A stretch of 50,465 nt of DNA from RGIG4034 sp045628945. GTDB taxonomy: Bacteria > Bacillota > Clostridia > Lachnospirales > Lachnospiraceae. The DNA is taken from NCBI GenBank assembly GCA_045628945.1, contig JAZQQG010000004.1, positions 1-50,465 of the forward strand, written 5' to 3'. Each line of letters begins with the position of its first letter. The first letter of the stretch is position 1. A model generated the notes under the pieces. That model saw only the letters and a list, made by a program, of their open reading frames with translations, ran no database searches and was not told where the DNA came from. The position numbers and the translations under genes are program-made. Shown piece after piece: positions 8,894 to 15,726 of this stretch.

Positions 8894-10312
8894 TTGAAGA
8901 AAACACTGTACCTGAAATTCCTTCTTGCATATCTGATCTTCGGTTGCTTCGGTTTCCTTCTGATTGCCACCTTCTCGAGTCGCATGATACGTAAGCATGT
9001 AACCCGTGAACAGGCCGTCCGTTTGAATCGCGAGGCAGTCTTAATCTCGTCGTCCTATGCAACCAAGCTCTACAACAGCGAGATTACCTTAGAGGATGTT
9101 CAGGCACAGTTAACCGAACTCTCCACCTATCTTTCGGCAGAGATCTGGATTATCAATCCGGCCGGACGAATCATTCTCTCTTCTGCCACTCCGGTCGTCT
9201 ACTCCAATCAGGATATCGTCGCGAACTTCGATGCCTCCGTCATCGAGCGCTCCTCCTATACCACCGGCACCTTCTTCAACCATTTCGAAGAAAAGATGCT
9301 AAGTGTGCTGACTCCCATTACCACCAACTTCTCCCTGCAGGGCTATGTGGTCATCCATTACCCCGTGCATTACCTGAACGACTCCACCAACCGGCTGCTC
9401 AATATCAGTTACATTACCCTGGTTATCCTTTTGCTGCTGTCCTCAATTATTCTGTTGTTTTTTACCGAGATTGTGTACCTTCCGATTCGCAAGATCACCA
9501 AAGCAACCGAGGAATACGCCACCGGTAACTACCATTATCCCCTTACCATGGACTCCCAGGACGAGATCGGCTACTTAGCCGCAACCCTTTCCTATATGGC
9601 CGATGAACTGGCCCGCGGAGAAGACGACCAGAAGAAGTTGGTCGCCAACATCTCCCACGACTTCCGTTCTCCCTTAACCTCCATCAAAGGATACTTAGAG
9701 GCCATGCTCGACGGCACGATTCCGCCCGAAATGCACGAACGCTATATCGGCATTGTCTTAAATGAGACCGAGCGTCTGACGAAGCTTACGAATTCTCTTT
9801 TGACCCTGAATAACTTAAATACCACGGGGATGATTCTTGAGAAATCCAACTTCGATATCAATCTCGTCGTTCGCAATACTGCGGCCTCCTTCGAGGGTAC
9901 CTGCTTAAAAAAGAACATCGGCATCGAGCTGGTTCTGACCGGCGACACCCTCCTTGTAAACGGTGACATCATCAAGATTCAGCAGGTCATCTACAACCTT
10001 GTGGACAACGCAATCAAGTTCTCCAATCAGAATTCCTTTATCAAACTCGAGACCTCCATTAAACACAACAAGGTCTTTGTGAGCATCAAGGACAACGGCA
10101 TCGGCATCCCGAAGGACAGCCTGAAGCAGATCTGGGATCGTTTCTACAAGACCGATCTCTCCCGCGGAAAAGACAAGAAGGGTACAGGCCTCGGCCTCTC
10201 CATCACCCGCGAGATTATCCGTGCGCACGGCGAAAACATCAACGTAATCAGTACCGAGGGCGTCGGTAGCGAGTTTATCTTCACGCTCCCGCTCTGCGAC
10301 GAGGAGGAATAA
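8894..10312 (+). CDS. Membrane sensor histidine kinase
   Basis: A 472-residue kinase paired with the upstream response regulator. It has two membrane segments (about 9-27 and 172-191) flanking an extracytoplasmic sensor region, then a HAMP linker (about 192-245). The HisKA domain has H255 in NISHDFRSPLTSIKGY. The HATPase domain has the N box NLVDNAIKF, DNGIGIP and GTGLGLSI. The start is TTG at 8894, 6 nt after the regulator stop, with no clear Shine-Dalgarno site; the next ATG would remove the first membrane segment. Translation therefore probably depends on ribosomes arriving from the regulator gene. The sensed signal is unknown. Confidence 0.93.
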   Translation: MKKTLYLKFLLAYLIFGCFGFLLIATFSSRMIRKHVTREQAVRLNREAVLISSSYATKLYNSEITLEDVQAQLTELSTYLSAEIWIINPAGRIILSSATPVVYSNQDIVANFDASVIERSSYTTGTFFNHFEEKMLSVLTPITTNFSLQGYVVIHYPVHYLNDSTNRLLNISYITLVILLLLSSIILLFFTEIVYLPIRKITKATEEYATGNYHYPLTMDSQDEIGYLAATLSYMADELARGEDDQKKLVANISHDFRSPLTSIKGYLEAMLDGTIPPEMHERYIGIVLNETERLTKLTNSLLTLNNLNTTGMILEKSNFDINLVVRNTAASFEGTCLKKNIGIELVLTGDTLLVNGDIIKIQQVIYNLVDNAIKFSNQNSFIKLETSIKHNKVFVSIKDNGIGIPKDSLKQIWDRFYKTDLSRGKDKKGTGLGLSITREIIRAHGENINVISTEGVGSEFIFTLPLCDEEE

Positions 10313-10314
10313 CG

Positions 10315-11439
10315 ATGAAAATAGTATTCGTATCCAATTACATGAATCATCACCAGCGTCCTCTGTCGGAAGCACTCTACGAATTAACCGGGCATGATTA
10401 TTTTTTTATTCAGACAGAGCCCATGACGCGGGAGCGAATTGATATGGGTTGGGATCCGACCCTTTCCTCCCTTCCGTTTGTTGTATCCTTTTCCGAGCAA
10501 GAAGATTATGCTCGAAAGTTAATCCGAGAGGCGGACGCGGTACTCTATACCGGCGGCGGGGAAGAAGCCTATGTAAAGGATCGTTTGGACGCCGGTCATT
10601 TCACCTTAAATTACTCCGAATCCATCTACAAAGAGGGCCGTTATCGTTTCATCTCTCCCCGTGGACTTCGGAAGAAATACGCGGATTATACAAAATATCG
10701 AAAGAAGCCGGCCTATCTTCTCTGTGCCGGTGCGTATGTTGCCGGGGACTATCGTTTGGTGAATGCCTATCCGAAGAAGAAACTCCGTTTTGGTTATTTC
10801 CCTGCTTTCGAAGAATATGAAGAAGTGCATGCCCTTCGGAACCACTCCACGGTGGAATTGCTTTGGGTAGCCCGCCTGATTGACTGGAAGCATCCCGAAC
10901 GTGTTCTTGCGGTAGCCGAAGCCGCCAAAAAAGCACACCTAAACCTGCACATCACCATGATAGGGCGCGGGGAATTATCCGAAAAAATCCAAACATCAAT
11001 TCAACAGAAACAGTTGTCCGATTGGATTACCCTGATTCCGGCGCTCGCTCCCGAAAAGGTGCGGGAATGCATGCGGCAAGCAGATATTTTTCTGGCCACC
11101 TCCGATCGTCGCGAAGGCTGGGGCGCCGTGCTGAATGAAGCCATGAACTCCGGTTGTGCGGTACTTGCCGCTCGCCAGATGGGGGCTGCCCCCTACCTGA
11201 TTCGTTCCGGTCAAAACGGGTATCTCTATAACGGCAACAACCGCAACGAGCTCATAAAACTTGTTCAACACCTTTGTGAATCCCCGGAGGAACGCCGTCG
11301 CCTCGGAAGTGCTGCCTATGCAACCATCCGTGATACCTGGAACGCCAACGTGGCAGCCAAACGCCTCTATGACTTCTGTGCAGACCCCGCGCATCGCATT
11401 CCTTCCTTCGACGACAAAGGGCCACTGAATTATGCATAG
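10315..11439 (+). CDS. Glycosyltransferase, GT4 family (GT-B fold)
   Basis: A 374-residue GT-B glycosyltransferase. The N-terminus (KIVFVSNYMNHHQRPLSEAL) is a typical acceptor-domain start. The C-terminal donor domain contains LLWVARLIDWKHPERVL, GRGE, and the EX7E motif E267-E275 in EGWGAVLNEAMNSG. It transfers a sugar from an activated donor, probably in surface polysaccharide or glycolipid synthesis; the acceptor cannot be named. GAGGAGG lies 7 nt before the ATG, inside the end of the kinase gene, and only 2 nt separate the genes, so it is cotranscribed with the two-component system. No other cell-envelope genes adjoin it. Confidence 0.9.
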   Translation: MKIVFVSNYMNHHQRPLSEALYELTGHDYFFIQTEPMTRERIDMGWDPTLSSLPFVVSFSEQEDYARKLIREADAVLYTGGGEEAYVKDRLDAGHFTLNYSESIYKEGRYRFISPRGLRKKYADYTKYRKKPAYLLCAGAYVAGDYRLVNAYPKKKLRFGYFPAFEEYEEVHALRNHSTVELLWVARLIDWKHPERVLAVAEAAKKAHLNLHITMIGRGELSEKIQTSIQQKQLSDWITLIPALAPEKVRECMRQADIFLATSDRREGWGAVLNEAMNSGCAVLAARQMGAAPYLIRSGQNGYLYNGNNRNELIKLVQHLCESPEERRRLGSAAYATIRDTWNANVAAKRLYDFCADPAHRIPSFDDKGPLNYA

Positions 11440-11465
11440 ACTTTTCCCGGTAAAAAAGTTATACT
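11437..11465 (+). promoter_or_regulatory. Promoter of the DUF1508-NYN operon
   Basis: TAGACT (11437-11442), a 17-nt spacer and TATACT (11460-11465) overlap the stop of the glycosyltransferase gene. The predicted transcript start is near 11472, at the beginning of the inverted repeat annotated next. Confidence 0.55.
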
Positions 11466-11470
11466 TTTCT

Positions 11471-11487
11471 TAGTGAGTTCATCACTA
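11471..11487 (+). promoter_or_regulatory. Inverted repeat at the predicted transcript 5' end
   Basis: TAGTGAGTTCATCACTA is a 6-bp inverted repeat with a 5-nt spacer at the predicted +1. It could be an operator or a 5' stabilising hairpin in the leader of the DUF1508 mRNA. A strong AAAGGAGGAG ribosome site follows at about 11518-11527. Confidence 0.4.
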
Positions 11488-11534
11488 TGAGGGGTTGTAA
11501 GCATATTATTTTTTCCTAAAGGAGGAGATTAACA

Positions 11535-11897
11535 ATGGGTAAGTTTGAAATCAAAGAAACCAAGACCGGATTCGTATTCCATCTGAAGGCTACCAACGGC
11601 CAGACCATCGGTACCAGCGAGGTATACACCACCAAGGCTGCATGCAAGAACGGCATTGAGTCTGTTATGAAGAACAGCGCTAAGGCTGACATCGAGGATC
11701 AGACCCTTGAGGAATCCAAGAAGAATCCCAAGTTCGAAGTATATACCGATAAGGCCGGTGAGTTCCGTTTCCGCCTGACCGCTACCAACGGCGAGAACAT
11801 CTTAGCAAGCGAAGGCTACACCACCAAGGCAAACTGCTTAAACGGTGTTGAGTCTGTTAAGAAGAACGCTCCCGACGCAGCAATTGAGGAAGTATAA
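11535..11897 (+). CDS. Tandem DUF1508 (YegP-like) protein
   Basis: A 120-residue protein made of two DUF1508 repeats. The first (about 1-50) has GKFEIKETKTGFVFHLKATN and YTTKAACKNGIESV. The second (about 66-115) has KFEVYTDKAGEFRFRLTATN and YTTKANCLNGVESV. Proteins of this family are small, soluble and functionally uncharacterised. Synthesis appears high: there is a strong AAAGGAGGAG site and a restricted codon choice (AAG, ACC, AAC, GGT) compared with neighbours. Its TAA overlaps the ATG of the NYN gene by one base (TAATG), which indicates coupled translation and a shared role. Confidence 0.9.
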   Translation: MGKFEIKETKTGFVFHLKATNGQTIGTSEVYTTKAACKNGIESVMKNSAKADIEDQTLEESKKNPKFEVYTDKAGEFRFRLTATNGENILASEGYTTKANCLNGVESVKKNAPDAAIEEV

Positions 11898-12853
11898 TGC
11901 AAGACGAAAAACGTTTTGCGGTCTTAATCGACGCAGACAACATCTCTCCGAAATACATCGGAAGTATCATGAACGAGATCTCGAATAAGGGCAATATCAC
12001 TTATAAGAGAATCTACGGAGACTGGACGACGCAGGGAGCCTCTTCCTGGAAAAAAGTATTGCTCCAGCACTCCTTAACTCCCGTGCAGCAGTACAGTTAC
12101 ACCTACGGCAAGAATTCTACCGATTCGGCAATGATTATCGATGCCATGGATATTCTCTATTCCGGCAATGTCGACGGTTTCGCTCTGGCAAGTTCGGACA
12201 GTGATTTCACTCGTCTGGCCATCCGCCTGCGCGAATCCGGCATGACGGTAATCGGCCTCGGTGAGTCGAAGACTCCCAAGCCCTTCTGTGATGCCTGCAA
12301 CGAATTCAAGGTACTGGATTTCATTATGGAGGAAGAGGATCGCGAAGAGTCCGGTAAGGGCGGTCATCATGCGAACTCCGCGAAGGAATCTGCACTGACC
12401 GACATTAAGACCATTGAAGAATCCATCAAGGATATCATCATTGAAAACGGTGACGACAACTACACACTGAATACCGGTGAGTTAGGAAGCCGTCTCCAGA
12501 AACGTCATCCCGATTTCGATACCCGTAACTACGGATATGCCAAGTTCTCGACGTTCCTTCGTCATTTCAGTTTCTTAACCATGACCCAGGAAGGTTCCGC
12601 ACTGAGTGTTACCTTGGTTCCCGAAACCATCAACACCATGGAAAAGGATCTGATCGAGATTGTAAGTGCACATCCGAAGGGAATGAACCTCGGAACCTTA
12701 AGCAGTGAGATTCGCAAGCTCCATCCCGACTTCAACCAGAAGGACTATGGTTTCTCCAAATTTGAGCAGTATGTGCGCTCCTTTGAATCCTTGGAGATTA
12801 AGAATCCTACTCCCTTTAAGAAGATTGTGCTTCTTAAGAAATCGGCAGAATAA
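11897..12853 (+). CDS. NYN-domain ribonuclease with two OST-HTH/LOTUS domains
   Basis: A 318-residue protein. Residues about 5-145 form a NYN/LabA (DUF88) PIN-like domain with acidic residues expected to bind metal: VLIDADNIS, STDSAMIIDAMDIL and ASSDSDFTRLAIRLRESG. Two winged-helix OST-HTH (LOTUS) domains follow, at about 165-230 (LGSRLQKRHPDFDTRNYGY) and 245-312 (LSSEIRKLHPDFNQKDYGF). The pattern fits an RNA-targeting nuclease whose LOTUS domains bind RNA or G-rich structures. It is coupled to the DUF1508 gene through TAATG. A strong terminator follows the stop. RNA substrates are unknown. Confidence 0.92.
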   Translation: MQDEKRFAVLIDADNISPKYIGSIMNEISNKGNITYKRIYGDWTTQGASSWKKVLLQHSLTPVQQYSYTYGKNSTDSAMIIDAMDILYSGNVDGFALASSDSDFTRLAIRLRESGMTVIGLGESKTPKPFCDACNEFKVLDFIMEEEDREESGKGGHHANSAKESALTDIKTIEESIKDIIIENGDDNYTLNTGELGSRLQKRHPDFDTRNYGYAKFSTFLRHFSFLTMTQEGSALSVTLVPETINTMEKDLIEIVSAHPKGMNLGTLSSEIRKLHPDFNQKDYGFSKFEQYVRSFESLEIKNPTPFKKIVLLKKSAE

Positions 12854-12888
12854 CAGACGCGTTGGTTCGCGTACTTATAGGACGTATG

Positions 12889-12918
12889 AAGGCCCCGAGC
12901 TTTTGCCCGGGGCCTTTT
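12889..12918 (+). terminator. Intrinsic terminator after the NYN gene
   Basis: GGCCCCGAGC (12891-12900), a TTTT loop and GCCCGGGGCC (12905-12914) form a strong GC stem followed by TTTTCT. Confidence 0.85.
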
Positions 12919-12960
12919 CTATGTTTTACTTATGCGAGTTTCCACAGAAAAGTTTTTTCT

Positions 12961-13273
12961 ACGCCTTGACTCCGCTGCCTCAAACGAATGCTCGTACCAG
13001 ATCATGCGCCGCGGGTAGGAGGAATTCCTCGCTGGTTGTCCTCGCCCAGTGGGACTAAGTGTTCCGGCCATTGTTACCAATACCGGACACGTCGGCAGAG
13101 ACTCACATCCGTGGTTCGACTCTGCCTAGAATTGCCATCCATGGCAATTCTCCGTTCGAAACAGACGAAACACAAAGTCCCACTACGGCTCGCACAAAGG
13201 CTTCAGAATTCCTCATACCCGCGGCGCCCCGTTTTTTGCACATTTTTCCTTTGAGGCAGTGGAGTTAAAGCGT
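12961..13273. repeat. Copy A of a two-copy palindromic structured element
   Basis: Fills most of the 488-nt gene-free stretch between the NYN gene and the DUF1905-peptidase gene, which are tail to tail. The core 13021-13228 matches 32215-32422 over 208 nt with no gaps and 20 differences; 13088-13151 is identical. Nested complementary arms are: 12961-12984 with 13250-13273 (21 Watson-Crick pairs, two G.U, one mismatch); 13006-13027 with 13206-13227 (21 of 22); 13048-13056 with 13176-13184; 13059-13066 with 13166-13173 (one C.A mismatch in this copy); and hairpins at 13070-13081, 13094-13126 and 13128-13151. Open frames here are spurious. Wobble pairs do not decide the strand. It may be a structured RNA or a non-autonomous mobile element; I do not recognise a known family. 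Confidence 0.85.
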
Positions 13274-13288
13274 CATAAGGCGCAAAAA

Positions 13289-13314
13289 GACCCTGAGCAA
13301 AGCTCAGGGTCTTT
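13289..13314. terminator. Bidirectional terminator CCCTGAGC type
   Basis: GACCCTGAGC (13289-13298), an AAA loop and GCTCAGGGTC (13302-13311), flanked by A-rich and T-rich runs. It ends the minus-strand DUF1905-peptidase gene and bounds the right side of repeat copy A. The same stem core recurs at 32090 and 32499. Confidence 0.85.
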
Positions 13315-13342
13315 GGGTGTACACTATTCATCCGGCAAGAAA

Positions 13343-14005
13343 CTAGACGTAGATCTCCATGTAACCCTTAATCTTGGTTACATCGTAGTTCTCAAGAACA
13401 CCGAGGTTGGAGTCGTACCCCTTGCCATCAAAGTAGATGAGGTAGTGGCTGAAGCGTCCCATCTTCTCCATAATCACGCAACACTTCGGAAGCGTTACAT
13501 TCTCTTTGCCGTTCGTATAGATAATCTCTTCGGAATGATCAATGCCGAAGTAGTTCAGTGCATTCACGATACGATTCATGGTCGCCTGCCATTCGCCACA
13601 GTGCATGGTATTGATGGCTTCGTCTAAGCTGATGCCTGCAAGCATTGCGACACAGGACTGACCGCACAGACCGTCATGGGGCTGGATTACCACCTCCATG
13701 GAATCAATCTTACGAATCGGGTTCGCCGTACTGTAAGGACTCTGCTCCGCGCTGTTCTGCGTTACGCGGAAGGAAATCGGATACTCAACGCCGAATTCAA
13801 AATGATGCATCACCTGCTCCTGCACCGGAATGGAATAATATCCATTGCCCTCCGGCACCAGATTGCAAACGAACACGGTCTCACCGATTCGCACCTTAAC
13901 GGGTACGTCACCTTCCTTACGGCAGATTTCCCATACGTTAAAAGGAATCTTAATCATCCCCGAGTTATTCTCTTTTTCAATAATACCGTCAAATGTGTAC
14001 TTCAT
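13343..14005 (-). CDS. DUF1905 domain fused to a C39-like cysteine peptidase domain
   Basis: A 220-residue cytoplasmic protein. Residues 1-82 form a DUF1905-like beta-barrel domain (YTFDGIIEKENNSGMIKIPF, YYSIPVQEQV). Residues about 105-215 resemble a papain/C39-type peptidase: Cys114 in QPHDGLCGQSCVAMLAG, with D111 and Q116 nearby, and H187 in FSHYLIYFDGKGYDSN with D193 following. No transporter or leader-peptide substrate adjoins it, so it is probably not a bacteriocin processor. I use the ATG at 14005 because GGGGG lies 5 nt upstream; an in-frame GTG at 14017 forms part of that site. The fusion is uncommon as far as I know; activity is inferred only from motif spacing. Confidence 0.75.
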   Translation of the reverse strand: MKYTFDGIIEKENNSGMIKIPFNVWEICRKEGDVPVKVRIGETVFVCNLVPEGNGYYSIPVQEQVMHHFEFGVEYPISFRVTQNSAEQSPYSTANPIRKIDSMEVVIQPHDGLCGQSCVAMLAGISLDEAINTMHCGEWQATMNRIVNALNYFGIDHSEEIIYTNGKENVTLPKCCVIMEKMGRFSHYLIYFDGKGYDSNLGVLENYDVTKIKGYMEIYV

Positions 14006-14052
14006 AATGTCCCCCACAATCTATTCTGATTCAAACATCCGCCGATGTCTGT

Positions 14053-14553
14053 CTATTCTTCGTCTTTCCATTTCAAACGATGAAGCTCGCCGGCCGTCTG
14101 CATGCTGGCAAAATTCTGCTGACGTAATGCCTCATAGAGCACGACGGCTACCGAATTGGAGAGATTCAGCGAACGAATATTTTCAAGCATCGGAATGCGA
14201 ATACAGTTCTCTTCATTCTCGACAAGAATCTCTTCCGGAATGCCGGCACTCTCCTTACCGAACATAATGTAATCATCCGGTCCAAAAGTCACATCCGTAT
14301 AACAATGTTTCGCCTTCGTAGTTGCCATCCAGATCTTTGCGCCGGGATGCTCTGCCAAGAAGGTTTCATAATTCATATAGCGATGCAGGTCTAAGTGCTG
14401 CCAATAATCCATACCCGCACGTTTAATCTTTTTCTCATCGATTTGGAAACCCATGGGCTCAATCAAATGAAGACTCGTACCGGTCGCCACGCAGGTTCTT
14501 CCGATATTACCGGTATTCTGCGGAATCTCCGGCTGATGTAATACTATATGCAT
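14053..14553 (-). CDS. trmL: tRNA (cytidine/uridine-34-2'-O)-methyltransferase TrmL
   Basis: A 166-residue SPOUT methyltransferase of standard length. It begins MHIVLHQPEIPQNTGNIGRT, the TrmL signature, and contains FGKESAGIPEEIL and IPMLENIRSLNLSNSVAVVLYEALRQ, which form the SAM-binding trefoil knot. It methylates the 2'-hydroxyl of the wobble base in certain leucine tRNAs in the family members studied. Its ATG overlaps the last 10 nt of the HypE-like gene, so translation is coupled to it. Confidence 0.94.
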   Translation of the reverse strand: MHIVLHQPEIPQNTGNIGRTCVATGTSLHLIEPMGFQIDEKKIKRAGMDYWQHLDLHRYMNYETFLAEHPGAKIWMATTKAKHCYTDVTFGPDDYIMFGKESAGIPEEILVENEENCIRIPMLENIRSLNLSNSVAVVLYEALRQQNFASMQTAGELHRLKWKDEE

Positions 14554-15497
14554 CGATATACCTCGTCTGCTTTGGGAAGGTCCAGAAAACGAATCTCTTC
14601 CCCGTTCTTTATTATTTTATCATTATTATCCTGAATCTGTCCAACCTTAACCGCATCAATTTGCAGATTTGTGAGACAATCCACCAGTTCCTCACCGTTT
14701 TCCGTAACGATCAAAACGGTTCCCGTGGTTGCCATTGCATAAGGATTTAATCCAAATACTTCCGTAATCTCCACCGTTTCCTGCAGAATCGGAATCGCCT
14801 TCAGATCCACCTCAAATCCGCTTCCGAGGTACTCCCCCAGATTCCACAAGGCCGCAAAGATTCCGCCCTCGTCCGCCGGAAACATGCACTCGCAGCTTGC
14901 CGCCTCACAGATTCGTTCCACGGTAAGCTCCTTCCCCATGGCCAATGCACGGTCTGCGAAAAATGCCGGAAGCTTTGCATCAATCTCGGCCCGATTCTTA
15001 CAGGCTAACAGATACGTACCCTCCCGTCCGATGGCTCCCGCCATTACCAGGTCCTTCCCGGCAAGTTTCTTACGGTCCAGTGTCGGAACGCACTTTGACT
15101 GTCCCAAAAAGGTCAGATTACAGAGCCCTTCCCTCACATTCGGCAGGGTCATCACGGATACATTGCCTAACGAGATTTTTGTTTTTTCCGCAAAAGAGGA
15201 GATGACCTTCATAAAGTCCTTGACGGTCGCCTCGTCCTCCTCAGGTGCCAACACAATCGTAACCAACAGAACCGTCGGCTCGGCAGCCGCTGTAAGCAAC
15301 CGATTTCTTCCGCGTATGAGTCCCGTCTCCAGGCAGAAGCGATTGCAGGTAATCTGTGCGGATGCGGTGCCTGCACTCCACTTAAAAAAAGCACAGTCCG
15401 ACCCCAGACGTGCATTGGTTACTTCTTCCCGCGTCTGACGCATCAGGCGGCGTACAGAACGCTTCATTACGTTGTAGGGCACATTGCCGTATTCCAT
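14544..15497 (-). CDS. HypE-like / AIR synthase-related (PurM superfamily) protein
   Basis: A 317-residue protein with the PurM/HypE two-domain pattern. The C-terminal half carries GLNPYAMATTGTVLIVTENGE and IDAVKVGQI, typical of the ATP-binding AIR-synthase-related fold in hydrogenase maturation factor HypE. The usual C-terminal PRIC cysteine tail of true HypE is not obvious; the protein ends DEVYRCI, with a single penultimate Cys. No hydrogenase or other hyp genes are nearby, so it may have another role. It precedes trmL with a 10-nt overlap. The ribosome site GGGTGAAG is weak. Confidence 0.75.
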   Translation of the reverse strand: MEYGNVPYNVMKRSVRRLMRQTREEVTNARLGSDCAFFKWSAGTASAQITCNRFCLETGLIRGRNRLLTAAAEPTVLLVTIVLAPEEDEATVKDFMKVISSFAEKTKISLGNVSVMTLPNVREGLCNLTFLGQSKCVPTLDRKKLAGKDLVMAGAIGREGTYLLACKNRAEIDAKLPAFFADRALAMGKELTVERICEAASCECMFPADEGGIFAALWNLGEYLGSGFEVDLKAIPILQETVEITEVFGLNPYAMATTGTVLIVTENGEELVDCLTNLQIDAVKVGQIQDNNDKIIKNGEEIRFLDLPKADEVYRCI

Positions 15498-15518
15498 ACT
15501 TCACCCAATCCCAATTGA

Positions 15519-15553
15519 CAAAAACTACACCGATTCGTAAGATAGAATCGTAG
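15519..15553 (-). terminator. Terminator of the 31-residue peptide gene
   Basis: Minus-strand stem CTAC-GATTC / GAATC-(3-nt bulge)-GTAG (15525-15553) followed by TTTTT. The inner CGATTC/GAATCG arms are at 15531-15536 and 15545-15550. Confidence 0.6.
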
Positions 15554-15554
15554 C

Positions 15555-15650
15555 TTACATCGCAATTCCCAACAGCATGGGAACCACCATTGCAAGCACT
15601 AAAATGATGACGATCACTGCAGCAAATTTACGCTGGGTACTCTTCTTCAT
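15555..15650 (-). CDS. Small single-span membrane peptide, 31 residues
   Basis: A 31-residue open frame with a basic start (MKKSTQRKFA) and one hydrophobic segment (about 11-30). An ACGGAG site lies 5 nt before the ATG at 15650, and a terminator follows the stop, so it looks like a genuine monocistronic gene. A longer frame continuing upstream to 15890 lies antisense to the next gene and has no ribosome site. No function is recognisable; single-span basic micropeptides often modulate membrane complexes. Confidence 0.65.
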   Translation of the reverse strand: MKKSTQRKFAAVIVIILVLAMVVPMLLGIAM

Positions 15651-15726
15651 GATAACTCCGTTTCTACTCCCGCCCGCGGTTTTCGCGTCGGGTTGTTTCC
15701 TATCGTTCAACGAAAGGTAATTATAT

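Noticed and set aside
13094..13151. Possible tRNA from the TTCGA loop
   Set aside because: No acceptor, D or anticodon arms can be formed around it; it is only T-loop-like.
12988..13254. Open frames across repeat copy A (also 13059-13268)
   Set aside because: They lie within the palindromic element, have no ribosome site and arise from the same repeated bases as frames in copy B.
12961..13273. CRISPR array or insertion sequence
   Set aside because: There are only two distant copies with no spacer pattern, no transposase frame and no target duplication that I could find.
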